Counted from the first letter of the stretch, positions 1-10,079 are shown. The stretch: DNA of 18,842 nucleotides from Hepatocystis sp. ex Piliocolobus tephrosceles (GCA_902459845.2 CABPSV020000332.1:1-18842); one strand, 5' to 3'. Program-made: numbers and translations. The notes: generated by a model not told the origin, from the sequence alone.

Positions 1-148
1 CTTTTTTTTTTTTTTTTTTTTTTTTTTTATTTTATTTTTTTTTTTTTTTTTGTAATAACTATATATTTAAATGTTATACAAAAATTGTTTTTCACATGTG
101 TAAATAAGATAAAGGGAGAGAAAAAAAAAAAAATACTTAAATATAAGT

Positions 149-189
<41 letters not shown>

Positions 190-924
190 AAAAGTATAAA
201 TAGTATAACTTTTTTTTTTAATTTGGGAATATATACACCCCGGTTATAAAAAAAAAAAAAAAATTTTTTTTCATAAAAGTTAAGTATCAAAAAAAAAAAA
301 AAAAAAGAAAGAAGCATGTACGTTTTTTTTTTAATGTATACATGTGTGTATGTATATATATATAGATATATGTATATATACAAAGGATTTGTATTTTATA
401 GATGAATAACTGATCAGATGTAATAGGCTAGTACGAAACATATATGAATAAATATGTGTATATATGTATATGTCAAAACAATTAGTATGGTGCTGAAAAA
501 TTTTTAAATTTATAACTATGTCTGACTTTTTTTTTTTTTTTTTTTTAACGTAGTTGTTAAATACAAATTTTTAAAAAAAAAAAAAAAAAAAAAGCCAGTT
601 GAAACAAATTATGCAAAAACAAATTAAATTGTATTACTATTTTAATAGACTATAAAAATAAGAGTACCAGTTTAAATTTGACAAAATAATTTCTTAACAG
701 TAAAATCAAACGCATAATAAAGAGGAAAAAGACATTATTTTTACTTTTTTATATTAAAACATTAACTTTATTTTGCTTGTTCATTTATTTATTTTCAACC
801 TAAATTAAGATATATTTTTTCTAAACGTAATACTACATTGCTAATGTTGTTGCTGCTGTTGTTGTTGTCATTGCTAATGCGCTACTACTATTCTTAAATT
901 GTTAACTCTTACATTTAAGTTTGA

Positions 925-963
<39 letters not shown>

Positions 964-1033
964 AAAAAAAAAATAAAAAAAAAAAAAAATTTTAAATTCT
1001 CATTCTCAATTAAAAAAAAAAAAAAAAAAAAAA

Positions 1034-1073
1034 TGATTATAAATAATGATTATAAATAATGATTATAAATAAT
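1034..1073. repeat. 13-bp direct repeat, three copies
   Basis: The unit gattataaataat occurs three times in a row directly after an A run. It lies about 360 bases upstream of the RPA3 start codon. It looks like a simple intergenic minisatellite; no function is evident. Confidence 0.8.
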
Positions 1074-1129
1074 GTACACAAATAGCGTATACAAATAATT
1101 CATGTAAGCATATATTTATGAAATATATA

Positions 1130-1161
1130 TTATCACTTGTTTTGTTAGCAAATATATTTGG

Positions 1162-1193
<32 letters not shown>

Positions 1194-1365
1194 TTAAAAA
1201 AAAATATATACATATATTATGTTAAGTGAAAGGGCATTCATATGTATATACATGTTTTATTACGTATTTTGTTAGGAAACATATTTGAAATAAAAGAGTT
1301 AAAAAAATATATATTTTTATATATTATGTTAAATAAAAGGACATTTATATATATACATATTGACA
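1130..1365. repeat. diverged tandem duplication, unit about 110 bp
   Basis: Two successive segments share the same ordered landmarks: ttttgttag, an a/catatttg block, an A-rich run, gagttaaaaaaa, atatattatgtta, then aaggacatt or aagggcatt and a tatatacat tail. The first copy runs from about 1130 to 1245 and the second from about 1255 to 1365. They differ by many substitutions and by A-run length, so the duplication is old. It ends roughly 60 bases before the RPA3 start codon. Confidence 0.65.
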
Positions 1366-1428
1366 TATTAACATATTATTGAGCCGCTTTTCTCAAAAAA
1401 TAAGGAAATTAAGAAAAAAAAATAAAAC

Positions 1429-1711
1429 ATGGATTACATTACTGACGTTAATATCCCTGAGGAAGTTGTCGAAGGAAATGAATATCATGGGTATGACAAG
1501 GATTATATAGATGATCCGGAAGACAATGAAGTGGATACGCAAGCTGAAATATTTGTACCTAATCAAATCGGGAGAATGATATCAGAGAAATATTTGAATG
1601 AATTTATAAATAAAGATATATTTTTTATTGGGGAAGTTATCAATCAGACGGAAAATTTACTAGTTTTAAAATCGGTGAATGGTAAAAAAAAATATACATA
1701 TACATACATAC

Positions 1712-1742
<31 letters not shown>

Positions 1743-2136
1743 TTGACAAAAAGACAAATATGTTACAATTTTTGTACTTTTAAAAATAAACAATTAAGTA
1801 ATTATGTATGTAGTATATACGAGTAACCCGCCCATTCATCTGTTCGTCAATCCGTTTGTTTATACATTTTTTTTTTATTTTTTTTATTTTTTTTATTTTT
1901 TTTTTTATGCTTTATCTCTCATAGGTAACTGCGTCGATTGCATATTGAGGGAACCAAATTCCCAATTAACTTCAAAAGTGGTAGGAATAAAAGGAACTGT
2001 AACAAATGATTTAAAAATACTTGAATCAAGAGGCGTCATAATTTTAGAGGACGTTAATTTTGACATAATAAATGATTATATAGACATATATATGGAAAAT
2101 GCAAATTCAGAAGTGTTTTTGCCTCCGTGCGAATAA
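1429..2136 (+). CDS. RPA3: replication protein A small subunit (RPA3/RPA14-like), two exons
   Basis: Small OB-fold subunit of the heterotrimeric single-strand DNA-binding complex RPA, acting in the nucleus in replication and repair. I place exons at 1429-1681 and 1925-2136, giving 154 residues; the intron is phase 1 and the junction codon is GGT (Gly85). Residues about 47-125 follow the RPA14 pattern: an IGRMISEKYLNEFINK entry helix and strand, then IFFIGEV, LLVLKSVNG, a central strand with CVDCIL, and VVGIKGTV. A C-terminal helix (about 130-146, NDYIDIYMENA) is where the subunit would join the trimer. Residues 1-44 form an acidic extension rich in Asp and Glu that human RPA3 lacks. The ATG is preceded by AATAAAAC, has no upstream in-frame alternative, and is the natural start. 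The family call rests on remembered motif similarity; a generic OB-fold protein is the alternative. Confidence 0.85.
1682..1924 (+). other. RPA3 intron (phase 1)
   Basis: Donor G|GTAAAA and acceptor CTCATAG|GT. The intron is 243 bases and carries an ATAC/(TA)n microsatellite near 1691-1742 and a T-rich tract before the acceptor. Translation through the donor stops at 1743-1745, so splicing is needed to complete the OB fold. Confidence 0.85.
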
Positions 2137-2777
2137 AAAATTACAAGTTCATAAGTAACCAGTTGTATAACTTAGTGATCTGTATAATCTATCCAATTTG
2201 TATTGGGGATTAGTCTATATATATATATATATATATATTTATACGTTTGCACGCTTGTGCCTTGTGATTGACTTTTTTTGTATTTTGTATTTTTTTTTTT
2301 TTATTCTTTATTTCATTTTATTATATATTAAACTCCTTTTAATAATAACATATAATTTTTTTTCAAAGATTAAAAGTAGTTCGTTCAACAAAAAAAAATA
2401 TTTTATTTAAAAACACCTTAAACAAATATTTTAAAAAATTATTACTAACTCAAGCGAATTACAAAAATAGGGAGGGTATAAATCCCGTAAAAATAAAAAT
2501 AAAAAAAATAAAGAAAATTGAAAAGATTATGTACAGACATGCATGTACAGACATAGGCGTACATACATACAGGGTATGTATATGTATACATATTTATGCG
2601 TGTGTTTATGAAAAAAAAAATTAAAAAAAAAATAAAAAAATAAAATAAACTAAACAAACGAAATGATAAAAAGTTAATTTTTTTTTAATTTTTTAAAAAT
2701 AGGAGATATGAGAAAACAGTAACAATTTTTATGAAAATATATTGAAAATGTTTTAAAAGCAACAACATTAAGTTAGG

Positions 2778-2814
<37 letters not shown>

Positions 2815-2930
2815 TATACCTGTGAAGTCAAAAATGAAGAGATAATTTATGGATGATTATAAATATTTTTATAAAAATAATCATTTATAATTTTATAATT
2901 TTATTATTTATTTATTTTTTTTTTTTTTGC
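2137..2930. other. convergent intergenic region, RPA3 and POP1 3' flanks
   Basis: Both neighbouring genes point into this stretch, so it should hold their 3' UTRs and polyadenylation sites. It contains (TA)n tracts near 2216-2238 and 2780-2811, ACATACAT-type repeats near 2530-2600, and an imperfect inverted repeat near 2853-2875 (atgattat ... ataatcat) about 55 bases beyond the POP1 stop. Short open frames at 2198-2410 (+) and 2445-2657 (-) are low-complexity and not supported as genes. Confidence 0.6.
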
Positions 2931-3894
2931 TCAAAAGGGAAGGTATCTGTCCTCTGTTACCAAACGGAACCAAGCTGTAAAATGTTAGTAAAACGGGTGA
3001 ATAAAACGGGTGAATAAAACGGATGCATAAAAAGAATAGTAACAATTATGCAAAAGTGTAGTTCTGAAGTATAAAACTAAAAAAACATAAATGGGTACAC
3101 AAACAGACGGACAGATGGACAGACAGACAGGCATATGTATACACCCATATGTACATACCGTAAAAGTAATTTACAGAATTATTGTTTCGAAATAATGCTA
3201 CAAATGGAAATTCTTTCCCATTCGGATTTATCTTAATTTTATTTGAACTTACTAAAAAAAAAAAAAAAAAAAAAATAAAAAAATAAAAAAATAAAAAAAT
3301 AAAAAAATAAGCGGAACACATAAAACATAACTGAGCATATATATACGTATGTAAACAAAGTAATGAAATAAAACATATTTGGTTATATTTTATAAAAATA
3401 AACATATCACACATGTACAGACATATATTTATTATCCTTGCGTTCAACTTACATAATTTCAAAATAAATATATGATTCAACAAGTTTTCTAAAAGGAAAT
3501 AAAAAGAAACATGACCCACTGCATATCCACATCCTTTTGATAACACGTGACCCCCGCTGGAAACATAACCAATTATTTTTTTCGAAGATAAAATTATTTC
3601 TTTTTTATTTTTCTCATCACCATCACTGTGACAAGTTTGTCCATTTTCTTCATTTTCTACATTTGTGTTTAAAGTATAACAGCTTTTTTCATTATTATTG
3701 TTAATATTTTCCTTTTTATTTTGTTTTTTCAATTTTTTGTATTTATATTTATGTATAACTTTTTCTTTCATTTTGTTTATTTTTACAATCCCTTTATGTT
3801 TGTTTGTTATTCGTTTATGTATTATCCACTCTTGTATTTTTTTCGTGTCCATATATTCTGAAAAAAAAAAAAAAAAAAAAAATCACATGTGCTT

Positions 3895-3944
<50 letters not shown>

Positions 3945-4895
3945 TGCACATATTCACGCATAGAAATGTGCTTATAAAGCCACGTATTTATGCATGAATA
4001 TACACTCCTTACCCGTAAAAAACCTAACTAACTGATTCGTGTTTAATGAACATATGTTAGCCAATCGATATGGTACCCCATCCTTGTAAGGATGTACATA
4101 CACAGATATAAAATAATTTGCAAAAACTAAAAACTTTTTTTTAAACTCTTGCATAAAAATATTAAAATCATCAAAGTTCATAATAGGATCTAATTTTTTT
4201 AATGATATAAACACAAAACGTCGTAAAAAAGTTTGAATAAGAAATTGTTTATATGTGTCAGTATACCGAATATATTTTATATTATTTTTATATGGATATA
4301 TACAACACCATGAGTAATTAAATGGATTATTTATTCCTAAACAATAATAATTTAATCTTTTATTAAGTGGTTTTTTGAAATATATTTTTTTTGTTGTTTT
4401 TTCTTTTATATTATTATATACATGTCCTCCAAAACTATCTGGTAAATCTTTAGGAAAACATAAATAATCATAACATTTTAAAATTTTTGATCTTTCTTTT
4501 AGTCCTATTGGTATGGATCCATTACGTACTAATAACTGGAATAAAACAGAACTTTTTTTATTACCTGGACATATAATATAATACCTTTTATTATTATTAA
4601 TTGTTTGGTTTACTATCAAAATAGGAATTCTTATAAATTTTTTATTATATGTATTTATTTTTTCTTTTATTCCTTTTAGTTGTTTGAATACAATATCATT
4701 TTGATTTGTTAATACATCATCAAGTTGTAATTTGTCTCCTTGTTGATATTCTTTTACAAACGTTTTTATGTATGTTTTTATTTTGTTTAACTTATATTCT
4801 TCAATTTGGGAAGATTTGGGAGAGGAGCTACAATGTATGTTTTGTTTGCTTAATGCACTTATATCACTTCGGTCGTTATTTATTTGTCGTTTCTT

Positions 4896-4936
<41 letters not shown>

Positions 4937-7880
4937 GCTCCTGTTGCTCCTGTTGCTCCTGTTGCTTTTGTTGCTCCTGTTGCTTTTGTTGCTCCTGTTG
5001 CTTTTGTTGCTCCTGTTGCTCCTGTTGCTCCTGTTGTTTTAAATATGTTTTATCACATTTAGAAGACGTAGACATATGTTTAAGCGGACTCGTAGAGTCA
5101 GAAATGGCAGTTGTGATAGGAATAGGTATTACTTCATGCATTTCACAAGTTAAGTCAATAATAACATTATTCGCCTTATTCTCCTTATTCGCCTTATTCG
5201 CCTTATTATCGTTTTGGGGGTTAATCGAGTCAATAACTAAACCTTTATGTAAATCGACAGTTGTATTATAAGTTGGTTTTGTAACTGATTCTGTAACTGG
5301 TTTTGTAATTGATTTTGTTTCAGAATGGTTGTCTTGATGGTTGTCTTGATGGTTGTCTTGATGGTTGTCTTGATGATTGTCTTGATGATTGTCTTGATGG
5401 TTGTCTTGATGGTTGTCTTGATGATTGTCTTGATGGTTGTCTTGATGGTTGTCTTGATGGTTGTCTTGATGGTTGTCTTGATGACTGTCTTGTTGGTTGT
5501 CTGGATGGATATCGGAAAGGCTGTCTGAGTCACTGAAAGAATCACTGTCTGAATCTTCAATCGATTCTCCGTTCGTTTTTAAAGATTCCTGTCTAATGTA
5601 TGGGTTAGCTATTTTAATTTTCACATCGTCATTTGCACCGACAATTTTGAAGATGTCATCGATCCGGTCGACTTGTACAGGTTCATTAGTTTGTTTTGCT
5701 TTATTTACTTTGTTTGTTTTGTCAGTCTGGTTTGTTTGTTTTTTTTTTAATATACTATGTAGTACTGTATTTTGTTTTTCTACTCTTTTTTTTTTAATAA
5801 CTTCATATTCTTCAATATTCTGGTTCTTTTTCAGAATATTCATTATACATGTGTACACATTTTTCTTCTTTTTACTTCTGATATGTTCATAAGTATTAGT
5901 CTTAAAAAGTTTAATTACATTTTGCTTCACTCTTTCATTCATTAAAATGTTGTTATCATAAGGACTTACATCTTTTATTTTTATACACTTACTAGATCCA
6001 TTTATTTTTTTCAAATAATTATATGACAAATTTTCGTTTTCCCTATTATTACTAATGTTTAAATTGTTGTTTAAATTGTTGTTCAAATTGTTGTTTAAAT
6101 TGTTGTTCAAATTGTTGTTTAAATTGTTGTTCAAATTGTTGTTCAAATTGTTGTTTAAATTGTTGTTCAAATTGTTGTTCAAATTGTTGTTCAAATTGTT
6201 GTTTAAATTGTTGTTCAAATTGTTGTTTAAATTGTTCAAATTATTGTTTATTTTGTTAGAGACAATATTGAATCGTACCTTCTTTTTTTTTTCTTTTTCT
6301 TTTTTTTCATTATAATAATCTTCGAAGCTATCACAACTGCTAGTGTCATTTATTTTGTTTTGTTTTTGTATATACATTCTTTTTACTGTATTATCTCTTA
6401 CTCGATATTTCGACAAAAATGGACCTATATTTTTAGGAAGAGTTGCATATAGTGGTATTACAAAATCATAAGGTATTGTCATATTTTCATATTTATACTT
6501 ATATATATGTTTTTTTTCTTCCTTATTTAAATACTTGTTTTTTATTTTTAATATATTTAATAATAGATCCAAACTAGATGGACCTATTAATTCATACATA
6601 CAAATATTTGTTATATGTTTTATAACCAATTCAGTACTTACTGTTTTCAATGTATGTGTTACTTCTATTAAACAGGAAGGATGTATAAATACCCACAAAT
6701 CTCTAATCTTATCTTTTTTATCTAAATTTATTATTTTTTCTATCCCTTTTTCTGATTTATCACTTTTTCCTGATTTATTAGTTTTTATTCCGTTTTTATT
6801 ACTACTGTTAACTTGTGTCATATTTTTACTTTCCGATTTGTTGCTACTTCTACTCATTTTTTTTTTTTTATACATTTCAGGTTTTAAATGTGAGCGCCAT
6901 AAAAAATTGGCTGGACAAATAAGTTTTCTTTTATCATTAAAAAAATTATTTTCGTCATTATTTATAATACAATTCGATTGTTTTTCATTTGGGAAATTAT
7001 TTGTTATATATGTCTCACTATTTTGACTATTTTGACTATTTTGACTATTTTGACTATTTTGACTATTTTGACTATTTTGACTATTTTGACTATTTTTAAT
7101 TGTATCATTTATTTCATAAATAAACATTTTACCAAAAGATAACCCTGATAAATATTTATATTGTAACATATTGGATTGTATAATATTTGTACATTTTGCT
7201 AATGCATTAATTATTACATTTTCAGATCCTGTTAGTTGTATTATTTCAACATAAGATAAATCATGTATTAATGATTTTCTTTTACTATATCTAAATATTC
7301 TTCTACCTATTTTATTATAATTTTTTAAAGCTAATTTATATCCATATATATCAGTCATTTTAAATCTTTTTGCATGAAATACATGAGTCTCTAACCATTT
7401 TTTTTTTTTTCCTCTTATAAGAAATTTTTTATAAAGTTGTCCAGCAATGGACCGATTATGTGCATATACATGTTTTATATCTTTTTTTTTTCTATTCTTT
7501 TTATCTTTAGGTAAAGAACTAAGCATTTCCAAAAAACTACTTTGTTTACATACTAAAGGTACCCGGTAAGGATTAAGCGACATACATCGTCTTCTTCTAT
7601 TTTTATGTAATTTTTGAAAACATCTTTTGAAATTTGATCTTTTTTTTAAAGCATCTCGAAATGCTAAAAGGTCCTGTTCTTTTAAATGAAAAAAAGAGGA
7701 AATCCAAGGAACAGCATTACAGTCAAAATCATATGCTGTTGCTAAATTTGTGACACTTTGTATCGATTTAAATATATTATCAGTAGGACTCCTATTATCT
7801 GTGTTGTAATGAGTATTTCCGAAGGTGTTACCATTGTTATCTTCACTCATGTTTCCATTTTTTATGTTCTCACTCATCAT
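2931..7880 (-). CDS. POP1: ribonucleases P/MRP protein subunit POP1, four exons
   Basis: POP1 is the largest protein of RNase P and RNase MRP and organises the RNA for tRNA 5' maturation and rRNA processing in nucleus and nucleolus. Exons on the minus strand are 7880-4013, 3857-3453, 3251-3159 and 2974-2931, all joined in phase 1, giving 1469 residues. The N-terminal block has [14 protein letters not shown] (95-108) and [16 protein letters not shown] (about 160-175), the POP1 signature. LWVFIHP lies near residue 393. The POPLD-type block ([32 protein letters not shown]) is near 1080-1150. The C-terminal block IGYVSSGG...[13 protein letters not shown] (about 1384-1408) is followed by the ending VNYFYAWFRLV...LPF, encoded across the last splice junction. 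Low-complexity insertions (NSQ, NNLN, DNHQ, Gln-rich) separate the blocks and make it longer than human POP1. The ATG pair at 7880/7877 is chosen because the longer frame upstream only translates a 50-base homopolymer. Confidence 0.95.
2975..3158 (-). other. POP1 intron 3 (phase 1)
   Basis: Donor G|GTATGT, acceptor TTTTACAG|CT. A perfect TACTAAC branch-site sequence lies at 2990-2984 on the minus strand, about 8 bases before the acceptor AG. The intron also contains a short GTGAATAAAACGG repeat (about 2993-3023) and a GACAGACGG-type microsatellite (about 3100-3130). Splicing restores the C-terminal 14 codons. Confidence 0.88.
3252..3452 (-). other. POP1 intron 2 (phase 1)
   Basis: Donor T|GTAAGT and a poly-T acceptor ending TTTTAG|TAAG. 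The junction codon is TTA (Leu). The intron carries an (AAATAAAA)n-type A-rich run at about 3254-3310 on the plus strand. Confidence 0.85.
3858..4012 (-). other. POP1 intron 1 (phase 1)
   Basis: Donor G|GTAAGG and acceptor TTTTTTCAG|AATATATGG. It contains a (TA)n tract at about 3898-3942 and a homopolymer of about 20 bases before the acceptor. The junction codon is GAA (Glu1290), and the frame continues smoothly into the next exon. Confidence 0.88.
4890..5040 (-). repeat. Gln-rich repeat in POP1 (polyQ and QEQ/QKQ units)
   Basis: Trinucleotide-based repeat that reads as glutamine with interspersed Glu and Lys on the coding strand: a QEQQ/QKQQ series followed by a pure Gln run. It lies in the low-complexity linker of POP1 and is in frame. 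Slippage here would change protein length without shifting the frame. Confidence 0.9.
5325..5510 (-). repeat. 12-bp minisatellite coding DNHQ repeats in POP1
   Basis: About 14 tandem copies of a 12-base unit (ggttgtcttgat and single-base variants on the plus strand) encode repeated Asp-Asn-His-Gln in the POP1 linker. The unit is a multiple of three, so copy-number change keeps the frame. The opposite strand is also open but encodes only the repeat's complement. Confidence 0.9.
6055..6245 (-). repeat. 12-bp minisatellite coding NNLN repeats in POP1
   Basis: About 15 copies of aaattgttgttt or aaattgttgttc (plus strand) encode Asn-Asn-Leu-Asn repeats. The two variants differ at a synonymous Asn position and alternate irregularly, suggesting repeated unequal exchange or slippage. 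It sits in the linker after the LWVFIHP segment of POP1. Confidence 0.9.
7020..7095 (-). repeat. 9-bp minisatellite coding NSQ repeats in POP1
   Basis: Eight near-identical copies of a 9-base unit (ttgactatt on the plus strand) encode Asn-Ser-Gln tripeptides, ending in a degenerate NSE. The copies are almost identical, suggesting recent expansion compared with the neighbouring coding sequence. Confidence 0.9.
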
Positions 7881-7920
7881 AAACCGAAAAAAAAAATTGC
7901 CCTTTCTTAATATAAAATTG

Positions 7921-7972
<52 letters not shown>

Positions 7973-8152
7973 AACACAAAAGGAATGATATAAAATTAAA
8001 AATTAAAAAAAAAAAGGTAACATAAGATAAGGTAAGCTTAAAGAGAGGGAAGAAAAGAGGAGATCGACATAAAAAGTACGAAAAAAATAAAAAATAAAAA
8101 ATAAAAAGTATTAAAAAAGAAAAAAAAAAAAAAAAAATGAAATAATTAAATG

Positions 8153-8188
<36 letters not shown>

Positions 8189-8919
8189 ACAACGCACGTA
8201 AGGAAGTTTTTTACCTGTACCTTTTACCAGTTTATTTTTTTACAATGTACTGATACCTTTAATACTACGAATTAACTTCCATAGTTAAAGACTATCAAAA
8301 TATATTTACTCATCGGACTTTTTCTATTTTTAAAGAATTACTTTCATGTTAATTTTTTAAGTTGACCATTATGTTGCACTACATTACATTATATTATGTT
8401 GTATTATATTTTATTTTTATTATTTTCTCATTATATTCAACTAAGCAACTATTTTTTTTTTTTTTTTATTGCTTTCTCAGTATATCCAACTAAGCAGCTA
8501 TTTTTTTTTTTTATGTACGTTTTTTTGTACCTTTATCACATTCATCATAAACACGTATACATAAATAGTATATTGTTTAGATCCATTTCGACAGGTGTCG
8601 CCTCTTTTTCTCATCATGCTTTTCTCAAAATTATACAAAATTGTTCACACATCCGTTTGCATAACATTAGAGTCGTAAACAATTATGCAAAATGTAACTA
8701 CGTTGTACCCAACTACGATTTATGCAAATAGCTACTTTTAAAATTAATCATAAAGGAATTGATCTTTTGTTGTATTTCATAAACAACGTGATTGCAAACA
8801 AATAACAGATAATATAATTAATCTGTTGGGTATATGTATATAGATACTTGCATAAAATTTTTTATATATGACAAAAGTTTGTTTTAATTAAGTTAGCTTT
8901 TATAATTAAAAATAAAAAA

Positions 8920-8964
<45 letters not shown>

Positions 8965-8999
8965 CGTATACACACACATGTATATAAATATGTAACAAA
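7881..8999. other. intergenic region, POP1 upstream and hydrolase 3' flank
   Basis: Both flanking genes run on the minus strand, so this spacer holds the POP1 promoter and 5' UTR and the downstream flank of the hydrolase gene. A 50-base A run (7921-7970) lies 40 bases upstream of the POP1 ATG, and further runs sit at about 8156-8186 and 8922-8960. Two quieter stretches without long homopolymers (about 8200-8440 and 8580-8880) are the likeliest places for UTR or non-coding RNA, but I recognise no RNA gene. The 111-codon plus-strand frame at 8396-8731 shows no family motif and is not called. Confidence 0.6.
8419..8512. repeat. tandem duplication, unit about 47 bp
   Basis: Two adjacent copies share the order ttctca, tat(t/c)caactaagca(a/g)cta and a T run. 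Copy one is about 8419-8467 and copy two about 8468-8512. They differ by a few substitutions and by T-run length. The position is roughly 540-630 bases upstream of POP1. Confidence 0.75.
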
Positions 9000-10079
9000 T
9001 CATGCACTTTCGGATGTTTTGGTAAGAAGTTCAATAACTTTATTCATAACATTCTCATAGCCTGGCTCCATAGTTATCATATGATCCATTCCTTCTAATG
9101 TAAAAAATTCTTTATTTTTGGATTTAATTTTATTGTAAAATTCTTTTACTCCTTCATAATCACACAATGAATCTTCTTTTGAGTGTATAAATAATAACGG
9201 TATATTTTCAGGTATATAGTTAATATCATTATTTATATTTTTTATCGCATTTAAACATTCATATTGTAAATTACATGTACCCGGTTTACTAGAAACATAA
9301 GTGTCTATTTTAAACAATTCTTGAACAAAAGCAAAACGTTTTAGTTGTATACCTGGTCCTACTCTGAAATAAGGAATAATCGTTGCAAAAACTTTACTAA
9401 AAGGTAATAAAAAATATTTAAATATAGGTTTTTTTAATAAAATGTCTATAGATAACATACCAGCTAAAGATACGCATCCTTTTATATTTAATTTGTTATA
9501 ACTATCTTTAGATTTATTTAATAATTCTAATGTTCTATATACTATATTACCACCCATAGATAAACCCATCAAATAAAAAGGAGGGATTTTTGTACTTGTT
9601 ATATTATCATGGATAGATGTGTTATCATTACTTTTTATATTTACTAAACACAATGTATCATGTATTCTATTCATGTATTGAATATAATCATAAACAAAAT
9701 CATCAAACTTCCTTACATTTAGCTTCATATTTTTATATCCTTCTGATTCACCATGACCTTGTAAATCCATTGCATATACTGAAAAGCCTTTTTTATTTAT
9801 ATGATCAATCCAGCTATTTTCATATATATAAAAATTATTTATATCTTTTATTGTAACTTTTTCATTATTTTCTATTGTTACATTATGTTTCATATATTCG
9901 AAACGTACATGACTATTAAACCCATGAACTAAAAATAATGCACCTATAGGGTCTTTAACTTGCCATGCATATGTTCTTATTAATAAATTATCTTTGTTAT
10001 GGAAATAATCAATTTTTGGATTGCCATCTAATCTGACTTTGCTGGAGTTACTACTTTCACTTTCGTTTTTATATGCCAT
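9000..10079 (-). CDS. lysophospholipase-type alpha/beta hydrolase (putative PARE-like esterase)
   Basis: Serine hydrolase of the Plasmodium lysophospholipase/monoglyceride lipase-like family, expected to cleave acyl esters of lysophospholipids or related lipids. The single exon gives 359 residues. The start pattern LDGNPKIDYFHNKDNLLIRTYAW (about 17-39) is typical of the family. The oxyanion motif is VHGF (His52), MDLQGHGESEG is at about 104-114, the nucleophile elbow is GLSMGG (Ser174), the acid is probably Asp303 in HSKEDSLC, and the base is His333 in EGMDHM; the triad is intact. Residues about 141-165 are a family-variable Asn/Ile insertion. There is no signal peptide, PEXEL motif or membrane span, so a cytosolic enzyme is likely. 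The start ATG GCA TAT at 10079 is chosen; an upstream in-frame stretch exists and ends at a possible acceptor (TTCTAAC...GATAG, near 10126), so a spliced 5' leader or extra exon is possible. It could be orthologous to the prodrug activation and resistance esterase (PARE), which I cannot prove here. Confidence 0.9.
   Translation of the reverse strand: MAYKNESESSNSSKVRLDGNPKIDYFHNKDNLLIRTYAWQVKDPIGALFLVHGFNSHVRFEYMKHNVTIENNEKVTIKDINNFYIYENSWIDHINKKGFSVYAMDLQGHGESEGYKNMKLNVRKFDDFVYDYIQYMNRIHDTLCLVNIKSNDNTSIHDNITSTKIPPFYLMGLSMGGNIVYRTLELLNKSKDSYNKLNIKGCVSLAGMLSIDILLKKPIFKYFLLPFSKVFATIIPYFRVGPGIQLKRFAFVQELFKIDTYVSSKPGTCNLQYECLNAIKNINNDINYIPENIPLLFIHSKEDSLCDYEGVKEFYNKIKSKNKEFFTLEGMDHMITMEPGYENVMNKVIELLTKTSESA

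Larger units (their letters stand above)
1..1428. other. A/T-rich intergenic region upstream of RPA3
   Basis: No supportable gene on either strand. The only long open frame (minus strand, about 27-383) consists of translated poly(A)/poly(T) and (TA)n sequence. The stretch holds homopolymer runs (for example A runs near 150-187, 926-960 and 1160-1190), a threefold 13-bp repeat of gattataaataat near 1034-1073, and a diverged tandem duplication at about 1130-1365. The last few hundred bases presumably contain the promoter and 5' UTR of the gene starting at 1429, but no specific element can be named. Confidence 0.7.

Noticed and set aside
27..383. Minus-strand open frame of 118 codons
   Set aside because: Almost entirely Phe/Tyr/Ile/Lys from homopolymers and (TA)n repeats; no domain and no conserved composition.
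3046..3852. Separate minus-strand gene of 268 codons
   Set aside because: Its first half is POP1 exon 2 and its second half reads through introns 2 and 3; splice junctions connect it to the POP1 frame.
3698..3997. Plus-strand frame opposite POP1 exon 2 and intron 1
   Set aside because: Shadow of the coding strand plus a (TA)n intron tract.
4706..5892. Several plus-strand frames rich in Cys, Val, Leu-Asp-Gly-Cys repeats
   Set aside because: They are the complement of the Gln-rich and DNHQ repeats in POP1; repeat units free of stops open all frames.
6055..6315. Plus-strand LFKL repeat protein
   Set aside because: Complement of the NNLN-coding minisatellite in POP1.
8396..8731. Plus-strand frame of 111 codons
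   Set aside because: Starts in T-rich sequence, contains Phe runs, has no recognisable motif and no splice or codon evidence; kept only as a possible transcribed spacer.
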